Shown in pieces: positions 1 through 8,361 of a DNA stretch of 35,379 nt. Source of the stretch: Thermoguttaceae bacterium (GTDB lineage Bacteria > Planctomycetota > Planctomycetia > Pirellulales > Thermoguttaceae). The notes beneath the pieces are model-generated. The model ran no database searches and was not told the DNA's origin. It saw only the letters and a program-made list of their open reading frames with translations. The position numbers and the translations under genes were made by a program. The stretch is taken from NCBI GenBank assembly GCA_017550965.1, contig JAFZNK010000220.1, positions 1 to 35,379 of the forward strand, given 5' to 3'. The first letter of the stretch is position 1. Each line of letters opens with the position of its first letter.

Positions 1-36
1 AAGAGGGGATCGTCAATATGACGGTTCTCTCTTTTT
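1..36 (+). terminator. Intrinsic terminator of a gene upstream of the window
   Basis: An imperfect hairpin (agaggggatcgtc / gacggttctctct) with an AT-rich loop is followed by a T run. It closely resembles the terminator after the DUF1559 gene at 1493-1532, so the gene just outside the window may be a paralogue. Confidence 0.6.
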
Positions 37-84
37 GCGTAAATGGATATTTTTAAAATTTTTCCATAAACAATGTTAAAAAAC

Positions 85-113
85 TTGAAGCGTGGAGCAA
101 ATCAAATTAGAAT
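85..113 (+). promoter_or_regulatory. Sigma70-type promoter of the DUF1559 gene
   Basis: TTGAAG at 85-90 and TAGAAT at 108-113 are separated by exactly 17 nt. The predicted start point near 120 leaves about 200 nt of 5' leader before the ATG at 324. I see no other gene in 1-323; the open frame from 179 is a shadow of the DUF1559 gene. Confidence 0.55.
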
Positions 114-323
114 AGGTTTTAGCGTCGGTAATTTGCCAACCTTGCGCGGCATTCCGTCGTGGTCGTTACAAGCAACAGTTGAGATATCTAATTTCGTCCG
201 GAAGCGGATTTATCTTTGAGATTGAGGAAAGAGAAAGAGGCGAGTGGATTCCCGCGTTTCGTATCTCTTTGGTTTATGGAACTGTCGTCGTTTTACTTCA
301 CTTGAACATTTTGGAGGCTACCA

Positions 324-1430
324 ATGATGAAAAGACGTTCTTCTCGAAAGGGGTTCACCTTAGTCGAACTCTTGGTCGTTATCGCGATCATCGGTATTTT
401 GATCGGCTTGCTCCTCCCCGCTGTGCAGGCGGCGCGCGAGGCGGCGCGTCGTATGCAATGCACCAACAACCTGAAACAGATCGGGTTGGCGTTGCAAAAC
501 TACCACGACACCAACAGCTCGTTTCCCCCGATGCGGACGTCTCCTTCCGACGACGCGAGCACCTACGCCGCCGCTTGGGGTTGCGTGAGTTTCTACGTCG
601 CGTTGTATCCGTTTATAGAACAGACCGCGCGCTGGAACGTCGTAGCAGCCGAAGGGGACTTGGCTCACCAATTTAACGGTTGGACAAAAGCGTGGACGTG
701 CACGGTCAAGGAACTTCAGGCGCCCATTAAAATGCTCGCCTGTCCTTCCGACTCCGTCGCGAATACGCCGTCCTACACCAACAACGCCCAACGCGGCAGT
801 TATATGGGCAGTCTTGGAGACGCGACCGTTACGGCGACCGAATCGGGCATCAACAAACGCGGTTTCTTCCCCGGCGGCATCGGCGTTACGCGCTCTCCTT
901 ATAACGGCGTTAAGACCAACACAATGGCGGCGATGACCGACGGAACGTCCAACACGCTCGCGATCATCGAATCGTGCGACGGCGACTCCGCCTCCTGCCA
1001 AAAAGTCAAAGGGGGTACGGTCGTTTGGGGCGGCGGTTCTCCGAACAGTTGTCTTTCTTACGTTAACGCAAGCAGTCCTACTGTGTACAACACCAGCAAC
1101 GTTCTAGGCGACGCTCGCGGATGGTTGCATACCGACGGCCGTCCCTGCACGATGGGCGTTCAGACGATTCTTCCTCCGAATTCGCCCAACTGCACAACGA
1201 ACGCGCATAACGGTTGGGGGTGGGGCTATTTGAGCGCGTCGAGCTATCACGCGGGAGGCGTCAACGGTTTGCGCGTCGACGGATCCGTCGCGTTCTATTC
1301 CGACACGATCGACTGTGGAAACAGACTGGGCGAGAATAGTTGGAGCGGCGCCGATCCCATTGGCAAGAGCCCGTTCGGCGTTTGGGGCGCTCTCGGTTCC
1401 CGCGACGGCGGCGAATCCACGACCAACTGA
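324..1430 (+). CDS. DUF1559 prepilin-like secreted protein
   Basis: The protein has 368 residues. A type IV pilin-like leader (RKGFTLVELLVV, residues 9-20) with a G|F prepilin peptidase site is followed by a hydrophobic helix and the LLPAVQAAREAARR segment typical of planctomycete DUF1559 proteins. The C-terminal part contains H309 and D319-G320, an exact H-X9-DG motif. The family is highly expanded in Planctomycetota and is thought to be exported pseudopilin-like surface protein; its function is not established. The start is supported by GGAGG at 313-317. The gene has its own promoter (85-113) and terminator (1493-1532), so it is probably monocistronic. Several Cys residues (87, 126, 140, 218, 225, 243) could form disulfides outside the cell. 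Confidence 0.93.
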   Translation: MMKRRSSRKGFTLVELLVVIAIIGILIGLLLPAVQAAREAARRMQCTNNLKQIGLALQNYHDTNSSFPPMRTSPSDDASTYAAAWGCVSFYVALYPFIEQTARWNVVAAEGDLAHQFNGWTKAWTCTVKELQAPIKMLACPSDSVANTPSYTNNAQRGSYMGSLGDATVTATESGINKRGFFPGGIGVTRSPYNGVKTNTMAAMTDGTSNTLAIIESCDGDSASCQKVKGGTVVWGGGSPNSCLSYVNASSPTVYNTSNVLGDARGWLHTDGRPCTMGVQTILPPNSPNCTTNAHNGWGWGYLSASSYHAGGVNGLRVDGSVAFYSDTIDCGNRLGENSWSGADPIGKSPFGVWGALGSRDGGESTTN

Positions 1431-1492
1431 TCGTAACAAACGTCGCGCGTTCATTCGAAGTTCGCGCAAATTCGTTTAGTTCTTAAGCAAAA

Positions 1493-1532
1493 GAGAGAGA
1501 ATCGTCAAAACGGCGGTTCTCTCTCTTCTTTT
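1493..1532 (+). terminator. Terminator of the DUF1559 gene
   Basis: agagagagaatcg pairs with cggttctctctct around a short loop and is followed by tcttctttt. Sequence and layout match the hairpin at 1-36. Confidence 0.75.
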
Positions 1533-1589
1533 ATGGCCGCGTCCGCGACTATCCGGCAATATTGGTCAAAGGTCGTCTTTTTGGCGCTA

Positions 1590-1630
1590 AAAACCTTCGC
1601 AAATCCTGTAAAAGAACTCGCGAAGGTTTT
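1590..1630 (-). terminator. Terminator of carB
   Basis: An 11-bp perfect inverted repeat (aaaaccttcgc at 1590-1600, gcgaaggtttt at 1620-1630) has a 19-nt loop and lies 39 bp past the carB stop codon. The outer A/T pairs supply a U-rich end in either direction, so it may also back up the plus-strand terminator. Confidence 0.65.
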
Positions 1631-1668
1631 ATATTGTACATGCTTCTTAACAGGCGGTAATTCCTGCG

Positions 1669-4600
1669 TCAGCGGTGATATTCCTGCAACGAGCAGACGC
1701 TTTCTAGTCCGCCTCGAATCGCCTCGATACCCTTCAACGCGGCGAAAGCGGCCGCAAGAGTCGTCATGTAAGGAATTCGAAGCCGAATCGCGTTTTTACG
1801 AATGTACGAGTCGTCCGTCTGACCGCGTTTTCCAAGGGGCGTGTTGACGACCAACTGAACTTCGCCGTTCTTCATCGCGTCGACCAAATTCGGACGTCCT
1901 TCGTTGATCTTGTGAACCATCTGCGATTCAACGCCCAACTCGTTGAGCGCGTTGTACGTTCCTTCCGTCGCCAGAATCTTGAATCCGAGCCTGGCGAACC
2001 CCTGCGCGACCGTTTTAAACGTGCTTCCTTTACGGTCGTTTTCGGAAACTGTCATTAAAACGGTTCCGTTCGTCGGCAACAAGCACCCTGCGGCCTCTTC
2101 CGCCTTGTAGAAGGCTAAGCCAAAGGAATGAGACAAACCGAGCACTTCGCCTGTCGATCGCATTTCCGGTCCGAGAACAGGGTCGACTTCCGGGAACATG
2201 TTGAACGGGAAGACCGCTTCCTTGACGCCGTAATGCCCGATAACTTTCGGCAGAATATTAAGATGGGAAATCTTTTCGCCAAGCATAACGCGCGTGGCGA
2301 GCGCCGCCATCTGAATATTGCAAACCTTGGAAACAAGCGGAACCGTGCGGCTCGCGCGCGGGTTCGCTTCTAAAATATAGACGACGTCGTCCGCGATGGC
2401 GTATTGAATGTTCATCAACCCGACGACGCCCATTTCGACGGCGATTCGCTTGGTGTATTCGCGAATCGTCTCGACATGCTTAGGCGCGATGCTAATAGGC
2501 GGAATAACGCAGGCGGAGTCGCCGGAGTGGATTCCGGCAAGTTCGACGTGTTCCATCACGGAGGGAACAAACGCCGTTTCGCCGTCGGAAATCGCGTCCG
2601 CCTCCGTCTCGATCGCGTTAACGAGGAATCGATCGACGAGAATCGGACGTTCCGGAGAAACGTCGACCGCCGCTTCCACATATTCGATCAGCTGCTGTTC
2701 GTCGTGAACGACTTCCATGGCGCGCCCGCCAAGAACGAACGAGGGACGAACCATCAACGGATAACCGATCCGCTTAGCGATCTCCAGCGCTTCCTGAACG
2801 TTCGTCGCCATCCCGGACTCGGGCTGGGGAATGTTCAACTTCTGCATCATGTGTCGGAACAAATCGCGGTCTTCGGCAAGGTCGATCGTTTCGGGCGACG
2901 TTCCGATGATTTTAACGCCGTTTTTCGCAAGATCAGCGGCGAGGTTCAGAGGAGTTTGACCGCCAAATTGGACGACGACGCCGTCCGGCTGTTCCGCTTC
3001 GTAAATGCTGAGCACGTCTTCGAGAGTCAGCGGCTCGAAATACAACTTGTTCGACGTGTCGTAGTCGGTGGAAACGGTCTCAGGGTTGCAGTTGATCATA
3101 ATCGTTTCGTAACCGCTCTTGCGTAGCGCCATCGCGCAATGGACGCAACAGTAGTCGAACTCGATCCCCTGCCCGATCCGGTTGGGACCGCCGCCGAGCA
3201 CCATAATCTTTTTTCTGGAACTGACTTCGTTTTCTTCGACGCCGTTGTAGGTAGAATACCAGTAGCAGGCGTTTTCCACGCCGCTAACCTGAACTTTGTT
3301 CCAAACTTCCTTAACGCCCAGAGCTTTGCGTTGATCGCGAATCGACTTCTCGGAAACGTCCAGAATTTCGGCGAGGTATTTGTCGGAAAAGCCGTCGAGT
3401 TTCGCCTGTTTTAAAAGATCGTCCGGAAGAGCCGCGCCTTTGTATTGGAGAATTTTTTCTTCTTCCTCGACAAGCTCCTTCATCTGTTCCAGGAAGTATT
3501 TTTTAATCTTCGTTTTATTGTAAATATCGTCGACGGTCGCCCCTTTGCGCAACGCCTCGTAGATCAGGAAATAGCGCCAACTATTCGGCACGCTGATTTT
3601 TAGCATGAGCTCTTCAAGAGGCAAGCTATTGAAGTTCTTGGCAAAACCAAGACCGCAACGCCCCTTTTCAAGAGAACGAATCGCCTTCTGGAACGCTTCC
3701 TTGAAGTTCTTGCCGATGCTCATGACTTCGCCGACGGCGCGCATTTGCGTGCCCAACTTGTCTTCGACGCCTCGGAATTTTTCAAACGCCCAACGCGCGA
3801 ATTTAACGACGACGTAATCTCCGTAAGGCTCGTATTTGTCCAGCGTCCCCGCGCGCCAGTACGGCATTTCGTCCAGGGTCATGCCGGCCGCCAATTTGGC
3901 GGAAACAAGAGCGATAGGAAAGCCGGTCGCCTTGGACGCCAACGCGGAAGAACGGCTCGTTCGAGGATTGATTTCAATAATAACGACGCGATCGGAAACG
4001 GGATCGTGGGCAAACTGAACGTTCGTTCCACCGATGACGCCGATTCTTTCAACGATGCTATACGCGTACTTTTGGAGACGTTCCTGAAGCTCCTTGCTGA
4101 TCGTCAGCATAGGGGCGGTGCAGAAAGAATCGCCCGTATGAACGCCCATCGGATCGACGTTTTCGATGAAGCAGACGGTGATCAGATTGTTTTTAGAGTC
4201 GCGAACGACTTCAAGTTCGAGCTCTTCCCAACCGACGACGGATTCTTCAATGAGGACTTCGGTAACAAGACTTGCGGCAAGACCGCGCGCGACGACGGTG
4301 CGAAATTCCTCGGGATTGTAACAAAGTCCCCCGCCCGTGCCGCCCATCGTGTACGCGGGACGAACGACCACGGGAAAGCCTAATTTTTCGGCGATCGCTT
4401 CGGCTTCTTCCATCGTTCTGGCGATCTCGCTCTTCGGGGTTTCGATCCCGAGTTCTTTCATCGTGTTTTTGAACTCTTGCCGATCTTCGCCGCGTTTGAT
4501 CGCGTCAAGCTGCACGCCGATAACTTTCACGCCGTATTTGTCTAAAACGCCCGCTTCCTGAAGCGCGGTCGCAAGATTTAACGCCGACTGTCCTCCAAGA

Positions 4601-4866
4601 TTAGGCAAAAGAGCCTGCGGCCGTTCTTTTTCAATGATTCTTTCAAGAGAAGGAACCGTCAACGGTTCAATGTAAGTGGCGTCGGCCATAACCGTGTCGG
4701 TCATGATCGTCGCAGGATTGGAATTAACAAGAACAATTTGATAACCAAGCGCGCGCAACGCCTTGCACGCTTGAGTTCCAGAATAGTCAAACTCGCAAGC
4801 TTGCCCAATGACAATAGGGCCGGAACCGATGATAAGAACTTTCTTAATGTCGTCGCGACGTGGCAT
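1669..4866 (-). CDS. carB: Carbamoyl-phosphate synthase large subunit
   Basis: CarB makes carbamoyl phosphate from bicarbonate, ATP and glutamine-derived ammonia (with CarA) for pyrimidine and arginine synthesis in the cytoplasm. The protein has 1065 residues, normal for the family (about 1070). The start MPRRDDIKKVLIIGSGPIVI matches the conserved CarB N-terminus. Two duplicated ATP-grasp synthetase halves follow (second half from KKIMVLGGGPNRIGQGIEFD), joined by the oligomerisation region, and a C-terminal MGS-like allosteric domain ends the protein. The frame is open upstream to a TTG at 4926, but ATG 4866 has an AGGAG 9 nt upstream and fits the family start. carA is not in the window. A promoter lies at 5222-5249, leaving a leader of about 350 nt. 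Confidence 0.97.
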   Translation of the reverse strand: MPRRDDIKKVLIIGSGPIVIGQACEFDYSGTQACKALRALGYQIVLVNSNPATIMTDTVMADATYIEPLTVPSLERIIEKERPQALLPNLGGQSALNLATALQEAGVLDKYGVKVIGVQLDAIKRGEDRQEFKNTMKELGIETPKSEIARTMEEAEAIAEKLGFPVVVRPAYTMGGTGGGLCYNPEEFRTVVARGLAASLVTEVLIEESVVGWEELELEVVRDSKNNLITVCFIENVDPMGVHTGDSFCTAPMLTISKELQERLQKYAYSIVERIGVIGGTNVQFAHDPVSDRVVIIEINPRTSRSSALASKATGFPIALVSAKLAAGMTLDEMPYWRAGTLDKYEPYGDYVVVKFARWAFEKFRGVEDKLGTQMRAVGEVMSIGKNFKEAFQKAIRSLEKGRCGLGFAKNFNSLPLEELMLKISVPNSWRYFLIYEALRKGATVDDIYNKTKIKKYFLEQMKELVEEEEKILQYKGAALPDDLLKQAKLDGFSDKYLAEILDVSEKSIRDQRKALGVKEVWNKVQVSGVENACYWYSTYNGVEENEVSSRKKIMVLGGGPNRIGQGIEFDYCCVHCAMALRKSGYETIMINCNPETVSTDYDTSNKLYFEPLTLEDVLSIYEAEQPDGVVVQFGGQTPLNLAADLAKNGVKIIGTSPETIDLAEDRDLFRHMMQKLNIPQPESGMATNVQEALEIAKRIGYPLMVRPSFVLGGRAMEVVHDEQQLIEYVEAAVDVSPERPILVDRFLVNAIETEADAISDGETAFVPSVMEHVELAGIHSGDSACVIPPISIAPKHVETIREYTKRIAVEMGVVGLMNIQYAIADDVVYILEANPRASRTVPLVSKVCNIQMAALATRVMLGEKISHLNILPKVIGHYGVKEAVFPFNMFPEVDPVLGPEMRSTGEVLGLSHSFGLAFYKAEEAAGCLLPTNGTVLMTVSENDRKGSTFKTVAQGFARLGFKILATEGTYNALNELGVESQMVHKINEGRPNLVDAMKNGEVQLVVNTPLGKRGQTDDSYIRKNAIRLRIPYMTTLAAAFAALKGIEAIRGGLESVCSLQEYHR

Positions 4867-4875
4867 CTTTGGCTT

Positions 4876-4880
4876 CTCCT
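4876..4880 (-). promoter_or_regulatory. Ribosome binding site that fixes the carB start
   Basis: AGGAG on the minus strand, 9 nt before ATG 4866. The upstream TTG at 4926 has no comparable site, so the 20-residue extension is rejected. Confidence 0.7.
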
Positions 4881-5010
4881 GCAGAAAAACGGCGCTATCG
4901 GAGGGATTAACTTCTGACGTCGCCAACGTTGCGGAGAAAACTTTGCGCCTTTCCCCAAATCGGCAGGATTGAGATACGAACCAAACCTCGTGAGGAAATT
5001 GAAAAACGAC

Positions 5011-5092
5011 AAAAAAAAAGCCCTAACGACGCGACCTTTGCATATAGCGTAACCCGCGCTCGTCGAGCGTTCGAAAGACTTTCGTCTCGACG
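5011..5092 (-). promoter_or_regulatory. Structured carB leader with T9 tract
   Basis: On the minus strand, CGTCGAG (from 5092) pairs with CTCGACG (to 5061), enclosing CGAAAG-T-CTTTCG (5072-5084). An alternative hairpin CGCTCG-A-CGAGCG (5057-5069) shares the CTCGACG arm, so the two exclude each other. A run of nine T follows (5011-5019), about 145 nt before the start codon. This could be an attenuator, but I see no strong stem directly in front of the T run. Confidence 0.3.
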
Positions 5093-5221
5093 CCCGTCTG
5101 AGCAAACGGAACGTCGTTTAACAGCGTTTTAAAGGCGCTTTCCCAAAATTTCAACGCGTTGGACACGTCGAAGCGAAAAAGGAGCTCGATACGAAATCAA
5201 GCGTGCCTCAAAATTTGACCC

Positions 5222-5249
5222 ATTATATATCAGGGGATAGTTCCGTCAA
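5222..5249 (-). promoter_or_regulatory. Sigma70-type promoter of carB
   Basis: On the minus strand TTGACG (5244-5249) and a perfect TATAAT (5222-5227) are 16 nt apart. The start point would fall near 5215. Confidence 0.75.
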
Positions 5250-5445
5250 CTCAAGAAGGCTTATTTATTTTTATAACCTAAAAAACGAGCTTTAATTATA
5301 AGAACAACTTACATTTTCATAAAATAGAATCGGAATATTTGTCGTCGCCGCACTCAAAACACAGTCGCAGGTTACGACGACGCGTATGAGAAAGAAAGCG
5401 GGAAAACCCCCGCTCGCCAAACGTCGACGACAGAAAATGCGCGAT
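5250..5445. other. Intergenic region without a gene
   Basis: This AT-rich stretch lies between the carB promoter and the end of the membrane-protein gene. GTCGTCG (5341-5347) and CGACGAC (5375-5381) form a 7-bp inverted repeat with a 27-nt loop just past that gene, but no T run follows on the minus strand, so I do not call it a terminator. Confidence 0.5.
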
Positions 5446-6051
5446 TTAATCGAAAGAAGGCTCGGGGTCGCGACTCCCAAGGATGACGCCAATCGAACGA
5501 ACCAACGGGTCGATATTCAACACGGCGCAGTCGGAACAAACAGCCGAATACGCGCGACTCAAGACTTCTGCTCCTTCGCCGCCCTCGCCAAGGAATTCCG
5601 ATTCGACGTTTTCTCCGGAATGCGAGAAGGAAACGGGCGTTATGAAAACCGATTCCACATTTTCTTCAATGAGCGAAATCGTGTCTCTGGAATAATTGAC
5701 CATGTCCTCGGTTGAAAAAATCAGGCTGTTTCTTCGAAGATCTTCGCCTGACGAATCAGGGGCGACGTCGTACGGATTCGACTCGACAATCTCATTTTGA
5801 TCAGCCCGAAAAGCGTAAAAGGAAACGGCAAAGCGCAAGAGAGCGCCCAAACTCAGAAAACACAAAACGCCAACGGCGACGTAACGCCAAACAAGAGGGT
5901 CGGAGAAAGCGCGTTTTTTCGAAACACAAGGAGACGCTTCAAAGGTTTCGTCGCGCAAAAAACCGTCAAGGTCGCTTTGGAGTCTTTTAGTCAAGGCGAT
6001 TTCCAACTCGTCGGTTCTCTGTTTTTTCGATATTGTCTGACGCGGTTCCAT
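5446..6051 (-). CDS. Single-pass membrane protein, possible sigma-factor partner
   Basis: I do not recognise this 201-residue protein. It has a charged N-terminal segment of about 50 residues, one strong membrane helix (about 54-80) and an acidic C-terminal region of about 120 residues that should lie outside the cytoplasm. The start ATG lies 32 bp after the stop of the ECF sigma gene, so the two are probably co-transcribed. Position and topology resemble anti-sigma factors, but the HxxxCxxC zinc motif of ZAS-type anti-sigma domains is absent and the cytoplasmic part is short. No Shine-Dalgarno sequence is visible before the start, which would fit translational coupling. Anti-sigma function is inference only. 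Confidence 0.75.
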   Translation of the reverse strand: MEPRQTISKKQRTDELEIALTKRLQSDLDGFLRDETFEASPCVSKKRAFSDPLVWRYVAVGVLCFLSLGALLRFAVSFYAFRADQNEIVESNPYDVAPDSSGEDLRRNSLIFSTEDMVNYSRDTISLIEENVESVFITPVSFSHSGENVESEFLGEGGEGAEVLSRAYSAVCSDCAVLNIDPLVRSIGVILGSRDPEPSFD

Positions 6052-6083
6052 GGTAAAACCAACAATTGCGTCGGCGCGTCAAT

Positions 6084-6722
6084 CTAACGATCGCGTTCGC
6101 CGTCTTGCAAATACTTTGAAAGTTTTTTTCGTATTCTGGACAAAAAAACCCGCGTCGATACGACGCGCCTATTCAATTCCGAGGCGATTTGTTCGTCGGA
6201 AAAATCGTCGACATACTTCATCCATAACGCCTGAAATTCTTCGACGGACAACGTCTCTTTCGCAATTCGCCAAATATTGTTACGTTCGTCGGAACAAACA
6301 ACCTGCTCCTCCGGCGATCGATTGTCAAAAGGAATCCCGTCGGGTCTTCGTTCGAAACCGGTAAAAAGAGACCCGGACGCTCGCTCTCCGCCGCCAGGCT
6401 CGTCGGAAAGGCAGTCGTCGTAAGACACTATTCTCACATGCGGCGGACTGTTCTTATGAAAATAGTCGATCAAGTTGTTATGAGCGACGCGATAGAGCCA
6501 TTGCGCGAGATAACGCCCGTCTTTCAATCCCGAAAGGGACGCCAGGGCGCGCGCCAACGTCTCTTGAGCCAATTCCTCGGCAATTTCCTGCGAATGCGAT
6601 CGTTGAAAGAGGAAATGAACAAGCCTGGCGCGATAACGACGGTCAATCTCGTTAAACGCCTCGGTATCGCCCGACTGAAAACGTTCGACTAACGTCGCGT
6701 CTTCTCGAAAACTCGCGCCCAT
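6084..6722 (-). CDS. ECF-type RNA polymerase sigma factor
   Basis: This is a 212-residue sigma-70 family protein of the ECF type, which directs RNA polymerase to a special promoter set. Region 2 is visible as EELAQETLARALASL and YLAQWLYRVAHNNLIDYF (core binding and -10 recognition). Region 4 is visible as SVEEFQALWMKYVDDFSDEQ and the helix-turn-helix EQIASELNRRVVSTRVFLSR. The linker is long (about 50 residues) and rich in Gly, Ser and Pro. The frame is open to a TTG at 6740 without a ribosome site; ATG 6722 has GGGGGAA close in front but with short spacing, so the exact start is uncertain. It precedes a membrane protein 32 bp downstream. A terminator separates it from the secreted protein gene upstream. 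Confidence 0.88.
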   Translation of the reverse strand: MGASFREDATLVERFQSGDTEAFNEIDRRYRARLVHFLFQRSHSQEIAEELAQETLARALASLSGLKDGRYLAQWLYRVAHNNLIDYFHKNSPPHVRIVSYDDCLSDEPGGGERASGSLFTGFERRPDGIPFDNRSPEEQVVCSDERNNIWRIAKETLSVEEFQALWMKYVDDFSDEQIASELNRRVVSTRVFLSRIRKKLSKYLQDGERDR

Positions 6723-6783
6723 TTCCCCCGGTTGTTTCAAATGAAGCTAAAAACTCGTCGCAAAGAAGCTTGACGTCAAAAAT

Positions 6784-6821
6784 GATCGACGAGCTCGCCA
6801 ATTTAAACGAACTCGTCGATC
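6784..6821 (-). terminator. Terminator of the secreted-protein gene
   Basis: A 10-bp perfect stem (gatcgacgag at 6784-6793, ctcgtcgatc at 6812-6821) has an 18-nt loop. On the minus strand it is followed by atttttg. Confidence 0.75.
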
Positions 6822-6851
6822 AAAAATCGACGATCGCCTTGCTTTTGCCAA

Positions 6852-7991
6852 CTATTTGGGGATATTGTTCCAAATATGTTCGGCAATCTTCGCAATTTGT
6901 TCCGCCTTAACGGGAATCGTGCCGACGGCTTCGACAGAATCGGCTTCATGCGTTACGACGATTTGCTTGAGAACGTCGACGGCTACTTCCGCTTCTTTCG
7001 GAAGATCTTTGTTTTCCTTAACTTTCATACGCGCAACCGCCAAACCGCCGTTGGCGATATCGGCAAAATCCTGCGCGGAACTGGAATCGACGGCTTCCAA
7101 TTTCGTCGTAACGCAAATACCGTCGTCCGTTCCTTTAGCCTGCAGGCCAAAAGACTTGACCTTTTTAAGCCACGCGACGGCGGCGCTAGCTTTCGGATCG
7201 TCCTTTTTCTCAAGTTCCGCAACTGCTTTTTCGAAAAGAGCAGACTTGTAAATTTGGTCTACATAAAGGCTTCCGTCAAGACGATTAGCAATAAAAGCGT
7301 TCGTTTCCTGGAATCGGGCGATTTTTTTATCGACGCCTTCTTTGGAAGCGAAAACGACGACGTATTTATCCATGTCTTTGACTTTAGCGCCGCCGAAATA
7401 AATGGTCGCTTTAAGTTCGCCCTTGTCTTTCACGTACAATTTGCCGACAAGTTCTTTGTCGTTTTGTCTGACGATCTCGTATTCTTCGCCTTGTTTAAAG
7501 AGCTTGTTGAGATCGAGTCCGGAAGGATTGACGTTCAGGATATAGGTCAAAGACAGGCCGTTGGCGACGTCTTCGGGAGATTCTATTTTTTCAGGAACGT
7601 CGAGAGCGATCACCACCCCGTCGACGAACGTGAAGTAGCATTTGAGGGCGGCGGCGGAAAACGATTCTTCATTCGCGGCGTCGCGCAAAACCGAAGACAA
7701 ATAATCGAAACGATCTTTTTGAGACGCGTCTTTTTCAATCGCTTCGTCGGCGGCCTGGTCAATTTTTTCAAAAGCGGCTTTCAAGGCCTTTTGAGCCTCG
7801 TCGGTACTCCATAAGTTCCGAAAAGCCGGAACCTGCGCGAAAGTCGCCGGGGACGCGTAGATAATCGCCTCGTCGTCCGCGAAAGGACAAGGCGCGTCGT
7901 CTTGCGCGAACGAGGAAACGACGCTCATGCTCAGCGCGATAACGCCGTAGGTCAATAACATGCCGAGACTTTTAACAAAAGTAAGTTTCAT
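6852..7991 (-). CDS. Secreted protein of unknown function
   Basis: I do not recognise this 379-residue protein. Residues 1-29 form a clear Sec signal peptide (MKLTF, hydrophobic core, SSFA|QDD). The mature part is rich in Lys, Glu, Asp and Ala, with alternating helical and strand-like stretches and a lone Cys pair (35, 93). No membrane helix follows the signal, so it should be periplasmic or exported. The start is well supported by AGGAG, 7 nt before the ATG. It is transcribed alone, with a terminator at 6784-6821. A long antisense frame (6876-7814) is a composition artefact. Confidence 0.85.
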   Translation of the reverse strand: MKLTFVKSLGMLLTYGVIALSMSVVSSFAQDDAPCPFADDEAIIYASPATFAQVPAFRNLWSTDEAQKALKAAFEKIDQAADEAIEKDASQKDRFDYLSSVLRDAANEESFSAAALKCYFTFVDGVVIALDVPEKIESPEDVANGLSLTYILNVNPSGLDLNKLFKQGEEYEIVRQNDKELVGKLYVKDKGELKATIYFGGAKVKDMDKYVVVFASKEGVDKKIARFQETNAFIANRLDGSLYVDQIYKSALFEKAVAELEKKDDPKASAAVAWLKKVKSFGLQAKGTDDGICVTTKLEAVDSSSAQDFADIANGGLAVARMKVKENKDLPKEAEVAVDVLKQIVVTHEADSVEAVGTIPVKAEQIAKIAEHIWNNIPK

Positions 7992-8002
7992 TGAACGCTC
8001 CT

Positions 8003-8361
8003 ATAAGGAAAAGGGTTGTAAAAAGCAGCTCCTTTCGCCATTGGCCTTGGCGCAGGTCTCCGATACTCTTAAAACGATCTTTACGCGACTATGTTACAAA
8101 TTTTAACAAAAAAAATCCATAAATCTTCCGTTTCATGCGTCAAGACGTTAATTGAGAGATTCAATACGCGCCAAAAACTTCCGGAAACTCGGGCAAAAGC
8201 GTGTCGGGAAAGACATTGATTTCATTTTCCCAACTTGATATTCAAGGGTTGGCGTTGTATAATAAGGCTGGTTCAAGGCAGTTTTTCCAAGTTTTTGCCG
8301 ATTATTTTCAGACTCGCCCGTCACTTTCACCGTTCCGTTTGACGCATAAACCGAATTCCTC
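8003..8361. other. Divergent intergenic region
   Basis: This region lies between the minus-strand secreted protein and the plus-strand radical SAM gene. It holds the plus-strand promoter at 8235-8263. A minus-strand TTGACG occurs near 8141-8146, but no good -10 is placed for it. No gene is supported here. Confidence 0.6.
8235..8263 (+). promoter_or_regulatory. Sigma70-type promoter of the radical SAM gene
   Basis: TTGATA (8235-8240) and a perfect TATAAT (8258-8263) with exactly 17 nt between. The predicted start point near 8270 gives a leader of about 90 nt. Confidence 0.8.

Noticed and set aside
4867..4926. 20-residue N-terminal extension of CarB from TTG 4926
   Set aside because: ATG 4866 has an AGGAG site and matches the conserved family start.
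4701..5105. 134-codon minus-strand frame spanning the carB leader and start
   Set aside because: It overlaps carB by 165 bp in another frame, and the Phe-rich part comes from the T9 tract. A leader peptide cannot be excluded but nothing supports it.
5341..5381. GTCGTCG/CGACGAC inverted repeat as terminator of the sigma/membrane-protein genes
   Set aside because: No T run follows on the minus strand, and such arms are common in this CGACG-rich sequence.
6876..7814. 312-codon plus-strand frame opposite the secreted protein
   Set aside because: The minus-strand gene has a signal peptide and a good ribosome site; the plus frame is a composition artefact rich in Phe, Asp and Arg.
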